From: Ferruginibacter sp.
GTDB lineage: Bacteria > Bacteroidota > Bacteroidia > Chitinophagales > Chitinophagaceae
Length of the DNA stretch: 5,720 nt
Assembly: GCA_025362765.1 (NCBI GenBank)
Contig: JANYFI010000513.1
Span: 1-5,720, forward strand
Reading direction: 5' to 3'
The notes beneath the pieces were generated by a model. It saw only the letters and a list, made by a program, of their open reading frames with translations. It searched no databases and was not told the DNA's origin. The stretch's first letter is position 1, and every line of letters begins with the position of its first letter. Below, in pieces: positions 1 to 5,532 of this stretch. The position numbers were made by a program, and so were the translations under genes.

Positions 1-90
1 TGCCCAACTGTGGCGCCGGCATTGTTGAACGAATTAAAAAAATACATTGAGGCTGCAGACAAACCAATACTACTGGATATTTATTATTAA
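1..90 (+). CDS. C-terminal end of an unidentified protein (5' partial)
   Basis: Frame 1 is open from the window edge to a TAA at 88-90 and encodes 29 residues. They begin CPTVAPALLNELKKYIEAAD and end in ILLDIYY. The composition (amphipathic helix with LLNELKKYIEAA, then a hydrophobic tail) looks like a genuine protein C-terminus. The other plus frames stop earlier. The stop lies 9 bp from the stop of the convergent E2 gene, a normal tail-to-tail arrangement. I do not recognise the family from so short a piece. The alternative, a minus-strand gene starting at an ATG at 45-47 and running out of the window, gives a less protein-like sequence (MYFFNSFNNAGATVG). I prefer the plus-strand reading with only moderate certainty. 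Confidence 0.5.
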   Translation, partial: CPTVAPALLNELKKYIEAADKPILLDIYY

Positions 91-99
91 GCAGCCAAA

Positions 100-1446
100 T
101 TAAATACTGCGGTTACTGTCAAAATTTTCGAGTTCTTTCGACACAGCATTTAAAAAAGTGGAACCCAGTGCGCCATCAATAATCCGGTGATCATAGCTCA
201 GTGAAATATACATCATATGACGAATGGCAATACTGTCGCCCTGTGGTGTTTCAATTACTACCGGCCTTTTCTTTATAGCACCAACGGCCATGATAGCCAC
301 TTGAGGCTGGTTGATGATTGGCGTACCCATGATACTGCCAAAAGTACCTACATTGGTGAGGGTAAAAGTGCCGCCGTTGGTATCATCTGGTTTTAATTTT
401 CCTGTTCTTGCCGCATTCGCCAGGCCGTTCACCTGTTTGGTCAGGCCGGTAAGGTTTAGCTGGTCCGCATTTTTTATTACAGGTACAATCAGGTTGCCAT
501 TAGGCAACGCTGTAGCCATTCCGATGTTTAAATCTTTTTTAATAATTACTTTATCACCGTCTATTGAACTGCTGAGCAAGGGATATTTTTTTATGCTCTT
601 TACAATCGCCTCAATAAACAACGGGGTATAGGTTATTTTTTCGCCTTCTCTTTTTTCAAAATCTTTTTTAATCTTTTCTCTCCACAGCACCAGGTTGGTC
701 ACATCGCATTCTGCAAAACTGGTTACATGGGCGCTGGTATGTTTACTGTCAACCATGTTTTTGGCTATCAGTTTACGCATCCGGTCCATTTCTATTATTT
801 CTACATTGCCAGTGTATGAGGAAGCGATTAACTGCAAATTGTTGCTTGCTGCGGTGGCCACACCGGCGGTAAAATCTTGTTGTGAAAATGATTCGGGGTT
901 AGGGTGAACAGTAACCGAATGTTCTGTTATGGAGGTCTTCGCTGCTACAAATGCCAGGATATCTTTTTTGCTAACACGTCCATCCTGGCCGGTACCTTCC
1001 ATATTTTCCAGTTCAGCCATGGTGACGCCTTCCTGTTGCGCAATATTTAACACCAGCGGAGAATAAAATCTTATAGATGGTTTGGTATTTGTTGCTACAT
1101 GACTTACCACAAACTGCGATGGTTGATAAGGCACTTCCTCAATCAAATTTGCTTCCTCATATGTTGCCGGAGATACAGGTTGGGAAGGTGTTACACCAAC
1201 AACGCTTTCAGTTCTAATTTTTGCAATTACAGCGCCAACAGGCACCACATCGTTTTCGTTGAATAAAACTTCCTCCAGCACACCGGCTGTGGTGGAAGGA
1301 ACTTCACTATCTACTTTATCAGTGGCAATGTCCAGTACATTTTCATCTTCTTTAATGGTATCACCTGGGTTTTTATGCCATTTCAAAATAGTTGCTTCAG
1401 TGATGCTCTCACCTAATTTGGGCATTATTAAATCTACAAGTGCCAT
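100..1446 (-). CDS. Dihydrolipoamide acyltransferase (E2) of a 2-oxo acid dehydrogenase complex
   Basis: A 448-residue E2 core subunit. It transfers acyl groups from its swinging lipoyl arm to CoA in a pyruvate, 2-oxoglutarate or branched-chain 2-oxo acid dehydrogenase complex in the cytoplasm. Residues 1-78 form one lipoyl domain, with the lipoyl-lysine K44 in ATDKVDSEVP. A linker (about 80-124) rich in Glu, Pro, Ser and Thr follows. The peripheral subunit-binding domain is about 126-167 (SPLVLNIAQQEGV, then GTGQDGRVSKKDI). The catalytic domain runs from about 215 to the end and holds the active site H420-x3-D424-G425 (SYDHRIIDG) and the NVGTFGS loop. Length is normal for a one-lipoyl E2. 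The HTSAHVTSF region and DKVDSEVPS resemble branched-chain (BkdB-like) E2s, but substrate cannot be fixed from sequence alone. The ATG at 1444-1446 begins directly at the lipoyl domain (MALVDLIMPKLGESI), so the start is secure. No E1 or E3 gene adjoins it here. Confidence 0.95.
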   Translation of the reverse strand: MALVDLIMPKLGESITEATILKWHKNPGDTIKEDENVLDIATDKVDSEVPSTTAGVLEEVLFNENDVVPVGAVIAKIRTESVVGVTPSQPVSPATYEEANLIEEVPYQPSQFVVSHVATNTKPSIRFYSPLVLNIAQQEGVTMAELENMEGTGQDGRVSKKDILAFVAAKTSITEHSVTVHPNPESFSQQDFTAGVATAASNNLQLIASSYTGNVEIIEMDRMRKLIAKNMVDSKHTSAHVTSFAECDVTNLVLWREKIKKDFEKREGEKITYTPLFIEAIVKSIKKYPLLSSSIDGDKVIIKKDLNIGMATALPNGNLIVPVIKNADQLNLTGLTKQVNGLANAARTGKLKPDDTNGGTFTLTNVGTFGSIMGTPIINQPQVAIMAVGAIKKRPVVIETPQGDSIAIRHMMYISLSYDHRIIDGALGSTFLNAVSKELENFDSNRSI

Positions 1447-1637
1447 GCTATTGTTATTAAATATTTTAATTGAATGAGTAATGCTAACTGCATTGTAGTA
1501 CAGAAGAGCGATGCAATACGCCAGGTTGAATTATTTTGAAATACACCCGCCTGGATAAAAATATTATCTGTAACCGCTATAAAAATACAGCAATCATTCT
1601 TTTTTGAGCGTTAAAGATAATTATTTCTGATTATATG

Positions 1638-1654
1638 CCGTTGCTATGCAACGG
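1638..1654 (-). repeat. Hairpin overlapping the cinA stop codon (possible weak terminator)
   Basis: CCGTTGC (1638-1644) and GCAACGG (1648-1654) are perfect reverse complements around a 3 nt loop. The cinA TAG (minus strand, 1646-1644) sits in the loop and the inner stem. In the minus-strand RNA two further pairs could form beyond an A/C mismatch. No T-tract follows on the minus strand (the next bases read ATAATCAGAAAT), so intrinsic termination is doubtful. It may mark or stabilise the cinA mRNA 3' end. Confidence 0.35.
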
Positions 1655-2903
1655 TATCAGTATCAGCCAGAATAAATTTTCGCAGCAGGTTGAGTGCATT
1701 GGTGGCAGTAAGCTGGGTATTTCTTTCCCTGTCGAAACGAAAATATAGTTTGTGCGTTTCTATTTTATTTTTATTGCCCACTGCAATCCATACAGTGCCT
1801 ACAGGTTTATCCGGCAAGCCGCCACCTGGTCCCAGTATGCCCGATACCGCAATCACATAATCGGATTGTATGGTTGCCAGTGCACCTTTTGCCATTTGCG
1901 TAACAACTTCTTCACTTACCGCTCCTTTTATTTCCAGTGTCTCTTTGGATACATGCAATAAATCTTCCTTGGCTTTGTAGGAATAGCTGACCACGCTGCC
2001 ATCATAAAAAGCAGACGAGCCGGGAATGGAAGTAATTAAATGTGCAATATACCCCCCTGTGCAACTTTCGGCTGTGCACATTTTTTTGTTTTTTGATGCC
2101 AGTAATTTACCGGTTACTTGTTCCATGGGTTCATCCATGTTGGTAACGAGCCAATTGTTTACCTCTTGCTGAAGGGTGTCAAAATATTGCTGAATTTCTT
2201 TTTCTATGGCTATATGATCAAACCCAACGGAAGTTAAACGCAACCTTACCATGCCATAATTTGGCAGGTAAGCCAGTTTAATATGTTTGGGTAAATTGCT
2301 TTCGAATTGTTTTATATACTCCGATAAAAAAGACTCGCCAATACCAGTCGTTAGCAAGGTGCGATGGGTGATGTGCGGAAAAATAAAGTGGGTACTTAAT
2401 TTGGAAATAACCTCTTCCATCATGCCCTTCATTTCGTACGGCACACCGGGCATGCTTACAAAAACTTTCCCATCTTTTTCAAACCACATACCTGGTGCAG
2501 TGCCTCTTTTATTTTGAATGACGGTGCAGGTATCCGGCACTTCTGCCTGTTTTAGATTGCTTTCAATCATCGGCCTGTTCAATACTTTTTCAAAAATGGT
2601 TTTTACATTTTGTAAAGCAACTTCGTCAATCACCAGTTTACCATTAAAATATTGATTTAAAAGCGGTTTAGTGATGTCATCTGCTGTGGGGCCAAGACCG
2701 CCGGTGATAAGGATAATATCGGCATGTTTGCTTTCTTCATCCAATGCTTTCCATATTTCATCCCACGCATCGCCTACAGCAACGCGACGTAATACCTTAA
2801 TGCCTGCAATGTTTAACTGTTGCGCCATCCATGCGCTATTGGTGTCAATCACCTGTCCTATTAATAATTCATCACCTATTGTAATGATGCTTGCCTGTGT
2901 CAT
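1644..2903 (-). CDS. cinA: CinA-family protein: MoaB-like domain plus nicotinamide-nucleotide amidohydrolase (PncC-type) domain
   Basis: A 419-residue full-length CinA; family members are usually a little over 400 residues. The N-terminal molybdopterin-binding-like (COG1058) domain, about 1-170, shows GDELLIGQVIDTN (10-22), GGLGPTADDIT (68-78) and MPGVPYEMKGM (151-161). In the family this domain is linked to ADP-ribose pyrophosphatase activity. A middle domain (about 180-255) follows. The C-terminal PncC domain, about 262-415, carries AESCTGG (278-284, with the probable nucleophile S280), a second block PGSSAFYDGSVVSYS (294-308), GAVSEE (327-332) and SGILGPGGGLPDKPVGTVW (354-372). PncC enzymes deamidate NMN to nicotinate mononucleotide in pyridine nucleotide recycling. 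The name comes from competence-inducible cinA, but nothing here suggests competence. The ATG at 2901-2903 places the GDELL motif at its normal distance from the N-terminus. The gene is divergent from dacB, with 43 bp between start codons. Confidence 0.95.
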   Translation of the reverse strand: MTQASIITIGDELLIGQVIDTNSAWMAQQLNIAGIKVLRRVAVGDAWDEIWKALDEESKHADIILITGGLGPTADDITKPLLNQYFNGKLVIDEVALQNVKTIFEKVLNRPMIESNLKQAEVPDTCTVIQNKRGTAPGMWFEKDGKVFVSMPGVPYEMKGMMEEVISKLSTHFIFPHITHRTLLTTGIGESFLSEYIKQFESNLPKHIKLAYLPNYGMVRLRLTSVGFDHIAIEKEIQQYFDTLQQEVNNWLVTNMDEPMEQVTGKLLASKNKKMCTAESCTGGYIAHLITSIPGSSAFYDGSVVSYSYKAKEDLLHVSKETLEIKGAVSEEVVTQMAKGALATIQSDYVIAVSGILGPGGGLPDKPVGTVWIAVGNKNKIETHKLYFRFDRERNTQLTATNALNLLRKFILADTDTVA

Positions 2904-2946
2904 GCTCTTTGTAAAAAGGTTATTTTTACTGCAAGATAATTCATGT
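2904..2946. promoter_or_regulatory. Divergent cinA/dacB intergenic region
   Basis: This 43 bp AT-rich gap separates the two start codons of oppositely transcribed genes, so both promoters must lie in it or run into the neighbouring coding sequences. I looked for the Bacteroidota -33 TTTG / -7 TAnnTTTG pattern. There is a TTTG at 2908-2911 and a TAATTC at 2937-2942 on the plus strand, but they are about 25 bp apart, so I do not assign a promoter. No clear Shine-Dalgarno sequence precedes either start. The regulatory role is inferred from gene orientation only. Confidence 0.4.
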
Positions 2947-4362
2947 ATGAAGACAGTTTGCTTATTTATTTACGGGTGGTTGCCCTCAGTTTTATTTGCT
3001 CAAAGTTTATCAATCCAGCTGGAAGCAGGCATAAAAAAACTGGCAACCGATGAGCAGTTTAAACATGCCATAATAAGCATGTGCGTGTCCGATACAAAAA
3101 CAGGCAAAGTTATTTTTGATAAAAACAGCGGCATTGGCCTGGCGCCTGCCAGTTGCCAAAAAATTATTACAAGCGTTACCGCTTTTGAATTATTGGGTAG
3201 CGACTTTCAGTACAAAACATATATATATCATGATAAGGAGATTATTAATAGCGAGTTGAAAGGCAATTTGTATGTGACCGGCGCTGGCGATCCAACGCTT
3301 GGAAGTGCACGTTGGAAAGCTTCTTCGGCAGAAGGAGTGATGAATAATATCGCCGCTGTTCTTCAAAAAAATAACATCCTGTCTATTGAAGGTGGCATAT
3401 TGGTGGATGACCGGATTGTTGAACTGGATGTTGTTCCAAAGGGTTGGGTGTGGGAAGATATCGGGAATTATTACGGCGCAGGTGCATGGGGACTAAATTG
3501 GCGGGAAAATCAGTATGATGTGCGTTTTAAAACCGGTACTGCCGCAAACGATTCTACCGTTATTGTTGCAACGGTGCCTGAGGATATGCGGACAATGTAT
3601 TCATTTACCAATCTTGTAAAAACTGGCGCAAAGGGTAGCGGTGACAATGGCTATCTTTTCTCCTCTCCCTTTACAAAAAATATTATTGCCCGGGGATCGG
3701 TCCCTTCTTCATCCAACGGTTTTACCATCGTAGGGTCTATGCCTGAACCAGCTGCGGTGTTTTTAAAGGAACTCAATACGTACTTAAAAATTAAAGGTGT
3801 TTTAGTGAAAGGCAATAGCCAAAGCTGGTCTGAAAGTTTGCTGAATAACGGGGTGATGGATATTCCGAAAGGTCTTATTATAGATTCAATTATGTCGCCA
3901 CCTCTCGATTCTGTCAATTATTGGTTTCTTAAAAAAAGCGTAAATCTTTTTGGGGAGGCCCTCGTTAAAACTATCGCCGTAAAAAATGGAAAAGGTTCCA
4001 CTGAGGAAGGGATAAAAATTATCACTAATTTTTGGAGTAAAAGGGGGATTGATCCTTCAGCGTTGAGCATCATTGATGGCAGCGGTTTATCGCCTGCCAA
4101 CAGGGTTACAGCCAATAGCCTGGTGACGATTTTGCAATTTGCCCCCCAGCAAAAATGGTATCCATCTTTTTATAAATCACTACCGGTAATCAACAACATT
4201 ACAATGAAAGATGGCTATATAAATGGGGTGCGAACTTATGCGGGCTACATAACCAGTGCTGATGGAACTGGCTACACTTTTTGCTTTATGGCGAATAATA
4301 TTGCTGGCAATCCAGGAACGGCACGGGAAAAAATATGGAAATTACTGGATGTGCTGAAGTAA
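2947..4362 (+). CDS. dacB: D-alanyl-D-alanine carboxypeptidase/endopeptidase, PBP4 type (peptidase family S13), exported
   Basis: This 471-residue protein matches the usual PBP4 length. Such enzymes trim the terminal D-Ala or cut cross-links of peptidoglycan in the periplasm. Residues 1-18 form a signal peptide with likely cleavage at LFA/QS. The first catalytic motif is S69-C70-Q71-K72 in APASCQKIITS. GNLYVTGAGDPTL (106-118) and WVWEDIGNYYGAGAWGLNW (167-185) are typical of S13. The SxN motif is S331-V332-N333, and IIDGSGLSPANRVTA follows at 375-389. The third motif, normally KTG or KSG, reads K421-D422-G423 before YINGVRTYAGY. The Lys and Gly are kept but the hydroxyl residue is Asp, so activity may be altered. 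I chose the ATG at 2947 because it gives a compact signal peptide. An in-frame ATG at 2902 would add 15 residues and overlap the cinA start. Reading the frame further upstream only translates antisense cinA. Confidence 0.92.
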   Translation: MKTVCLFIYGWLPSVLFAQSLSIQLEAGIKKLATDEQFKHAIISMCVSDTKTGKVIFDKNSGIGLAPASCQKIITSVTAFELLGSDFQYKTYIYHDKEIINSELKGNLYVTGAGDPTLGSARWKASSAEGVMNNIAAVLQKNNILSIEGGILVDDRIVELDVVPKGWVWEDIGNYYGAGAWGLNWRENQYDVRFKTGTAANDSTVIVATVPEDMRTMYSFTNLVKTGAKGSGDNGYLFSSPFTKNIIARGSVPSSSNGFTIVGSMPEPAAVFLKELNTYLKIKGVLVKGNSQSWSESLLNNGVMDIPKGLIIDSIMSPPLDSVNYWFLKKSVNLFGEALVKTIAVKNGKGSTEEGIKIITNFWSKRGIDPSALSIIDGSGLSPANRVTANSLVTILQFAPQQKWYPSFYKSLPVINNITMKDGYINGVRTYAGYITSADGTGYTFCFMANNIAGNPGTAREKIWKLLDVLK

Positions 4363-4368
4363 ACCACG

Positions 4369-4387
4369 TAGGTAACTATCCTACCTA
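4369..4387 (+). repeat. Short inverted repeat just after dacB
   Basis: TAGGTA (4369-4374) and TACCTA (4382-4387) are exact reverse complements around a 7 nt loop, starting 7 bp after the dacB stop. The stem is weak and has no immediate T-tract. It may be chance, or the first part of the dacB 3' end together with the hairpin that follows. Confidence 0.3.
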
Positions 4388-4390
4388 TCT

Positions 4391-4416
4391 TAAGCCATCA
4401 AAGGTTTATTTTTTTT
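4391..4416 (+). terminator. Candidate intrinsic terminator of dacB
   Basis: TAAGCC (4391-4396) pairs with GGTTTA (4403-4408) through six pairs including one G-U, around a 6 nt loop. Eight consecutive T residues (4409-4416) follow at once. Position (about 30 bp past the dacB stop and before the next gene) and the T-tract fit an intrinsic terminator. The stem is short and only moderately stable, so termination may be partial, with readthrough into the downstream membrane protein gene. Confidence 0.5.
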
Positions 4417-4456
4417 ATTCGGCTGAATGTTGGTATTTCGTGGCAAAACTTATTGT

Positions 4457-4885
4457 ATGACTGAACAAAACTATAAAAATCACGGTCAGCTTGTTCCTGC
4501 CTTTCATTTTGTTACTGTGCCATTGCTATTGTTTATTTTGATTGGCTCAATAGTAAACCTGGTGCATTCTGAAGAAGGTAATTTTTACTCAGCCTCTTTA
4601 TTGTTGGCCCTATCATTTGCAACGTTGCTGCTTGCTTTTTTGGCAAGGATGATGGCATTGAAGGCACAGGACAGGGCGATAAGGGCGGAAGAAAATTTCA
4701 GGTATTATCTTGCTACCGGAAAACCGCAAGACAGCCGTTTAAAAATTTCTCAAATTATTGCATTGCGTTTTGCAGGAGACGATGAGTATGTAGCGTTATC
4801 AAAAAAGGCAGTAGAGGAAAATATGTCGTCTAAAGAAATTAAAATGGCTATCCAACATTGGAAAGGCGACTATAATAGAGCCTGA
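4457..4885 (+). CDS. Small two-helix membrane protein, DUF6526-like
   Basis: A 142-residue protein that I recognise as resembling the uncharacterised DUF6526 family from its N-terminal MTEQNYKNHGQLVPAFHF. Two hydrophobic helices are visible, about 15-36 (FHFVTVPLLLFILIGSIVNL) and 43-65 (FYSASLLLALSFATLLLAFL), joined by a short loop with HSEEGN. A charged, mostly helical C-terminal part (about 66-142) follows, including KAQDRAIRAEENFRYYL and ISQIIALRFAGDDEYVALS. This tail is probably cytoplasmic, with positive residues flanking helix 2. Function is unknown; the fold suggests an inner-membrane protein with a soluble helical domain. An in-frame ATG at 4427 would add ten residues (MLVFRGKTYC). 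I prefer the ATG at 4457 because the family-like sequence begins there. It lies 94 bp after dacB on the same strand with a candidate terminator between, so co-transcription is possible but not required. Confidence 0.85.
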   Translation: MTEQNYKNHGQLVPAFHFVTVPLLLFILIGSIVNLVHSEEGNFYSASLLLALSFATLLLAFLARMMALKAQDRAIRAEENFRYYLATGKPQDSRLKISQIIALRFAGDDEYVALSKKAVEENMSSKEIKMAIQHWKGDYNRA

Positions 4886-4934
4886 TTTTAAGCGGAGGGC
4901 TAAATAATTTTAAGCAAGGCGCAAAAAATGTGTT

Positions 4935-4964
4935 ATTCCGGGAATGAAGCTCCCGGAATTTTTT
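4935..4964 (+). terminator. Intrinsic terminator between convergent genes
   Basis: ATTCCGGGA (4935-4943) and TCCCGGAAT (4951-4959) form a perfect 9 bp GC-rich stem with a 7 nt loop, and a run of six T residues covers 4959-4964. This is the strongest hairpin in the window. It lies about 50 bp past the stop of the DUF6526-like gene and is a good plus-strand terminator. The stop codon of the opposing thioesterase gene (4963-4965) overlaps the T-tract. On the minus strand the stem is followed by AACACATTTTTT, so it could also stop transcription from the thioesterase side, less efficiently. Confidence 0.85.
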
Positions 4965-5373
4965 ATTTAAAGTAGGGCGCCAGTTTTTCTTTAAGCGGGG
5001 CGGGCATTTCGCAACGTTTCATTTGTTTTGCTTCCATAAAATACAAGGTCACGTCACCGGTATTTAGCAGGTCGCCCTTTTCACTGTATATCTCAGAATG
5101 AAAAACAATTTTGTGGTGAATCGGCAATTCTCTAAGGCTAGTCTTCACAGTAATCAAATCATCATATTTTGCAGGCCTTAAAAAACGGCTGTGAATATCT
5201 ACTACTGGCATAATAATGCCCATCGCTTCGATATCCTTATAACTGTATCCTAGTTCACGGATGGCTTCGGCTCTGCCAATTTCATAAAACTGTGCATAGT
5301 GTCCATGATACACAACTCCCATTTGGTCAGTCAATGCATAATGAATTCTTATGTGTGTTGTTGTTGCGTACAT
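4963..5373 (-). CDS. Acyl-CoA thioesterase, YbgC/4-hydroxybenzoyl-CoA thioesterase family (hotdog fold)
   Basis: This 136-residue single hotdog domain has the usual family length. Such enzymes hydrolyse acyl-CoA thioesters to free acid and CoA in the cytoplasm. The active-site block TDQMGVVYHGHYAQFYEIGR (15-34) includes the probable catalytic D16, matching Asp17 of the Pseudomonas 4-hydroxybenzoyl-CoA thioesterase, and the HGxY turn. REL at 39-41 and GYSYKDIEAMGIIMPVVDI follow the usual helix-to-strand pattern. RPAKYDD and TGDVTLYFME are typical later strands. The natural substrate cannot be told from sequence; short-chain or aromatic acyl-CoA are family precedents. YbgC proteins of proteobacteria sit in the tol-pal cluster, but no tol-pal genes adjoin this one. 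The ATG at 5371-5373 leaves just a few residues before the first strand, so the start is well placed. It is the only gene between a terminator and an AT-rich spacer, so probably monocistronic. Confidence 0.92.
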   Translation of the reverse strand: MYATTTHIRIHYALTDQMGVVYHGHYAQFYEIGRAEAIRELGYSYKDIEAMGIIMPVVDIHSRFLRPAKYDDLITVKTSLRELPIHHKIVFHSEIYSEKGDLLNTGDVTLYFMEAKQMKRCEMPAPLKEKLAPYFK

Positions 5374-5415
5374 GATGTTAATGTGCTGATGTTTGATTAA
5401 TTATGAACTTCGATT

Positions 5416-5444
5416 AATTTAATTAAACCAACACAAACAGTCAA
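5416..5444 (-). promoter_or_regulatory. Possible promoter of the thioesterase gene
   Basis: On the minus strand TTGACT (5444-5439) and TAAATT (5421-5416) are 17 bp apart, which would start the RNA roughly 35 bp ahead of the ATG. This resembles the general sigma-70 pattern rather than the Bacteroidota TTTG / TAnnTTTG form, and the region is so AT-rich that chance matches are likely. The -10-like element overlaps the palindrome TTTAATTAAA (5418-5427). Confidence 0.25.
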
Positions 5445-5481
5445 TTTTTTAAATAATTGTACAAAATTGAAAGCTGTTGTA

Positions 5482-5507
5482 TTTAATTAGCAAATTAGCT
5501 AATTAAA
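5482..5507. repeat. Perfect 10 bp inverted repeat in the thioesterase/DoxX spacer
   Basis: TTTAATTAGC (5482-5491) and GCTAATTAAA (5498-5507) are exact reverse complements around AAATTA. It lies 25 bp past the stop of the minus-strand DoxX gene. Neither strand has a T-tract directly after the stem, so a classical terminator is not evident. It could be the 3' end hairpin of the DoxX transcript or a binding site for a dimeric regulator. Confidence 0.5.
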
Positions 5508-5532
5508 AAATCTGCGGTGAATTGAACATGGC

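Noticed and set aside
311..907. Plus-strand open frames across the E2 gene (311-631 and 695-907)
   Set aside because: They are antisense to a clearly conserved E2 with all domains and catalytic residues, and the translations show no recognisable protein features.
1447..1643. Possible small gene or structured RNA in the E2/cinA spacer
   Set aside because: I found no reading frame of useful length on the minus strand (one short ATG frame of five codons) and no long stem. Only scattered weak repeats such as CCAGG/CCTGG with a 23 nt loop occur. It probably just carries the E2 promoter, which I could not place.
2671..2946. N-terminal extension of the dacB frame to an ATG at 2671
   Set aside because: The extra part up to 2903 is antisense to the well-supported cinA coding region and reads as low-quality sequence. 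The exported protein begins naturally with a signal peptide at 2947.
3651..4115. Minus-strand open frames inside dacB (3651-3917 and 3918-4115)
   Set aside because: They lie opposite conserved S13 motifs and show no recognisable domain, so they are shadows of the coding strand.
4427..4456. Upstream ATG for the DUF6526-like protein
   Set aside because: It adds ten residues (MLVFRGKTYC) that do not look like the family N-terminus, which begins with MTEQNYKNH.
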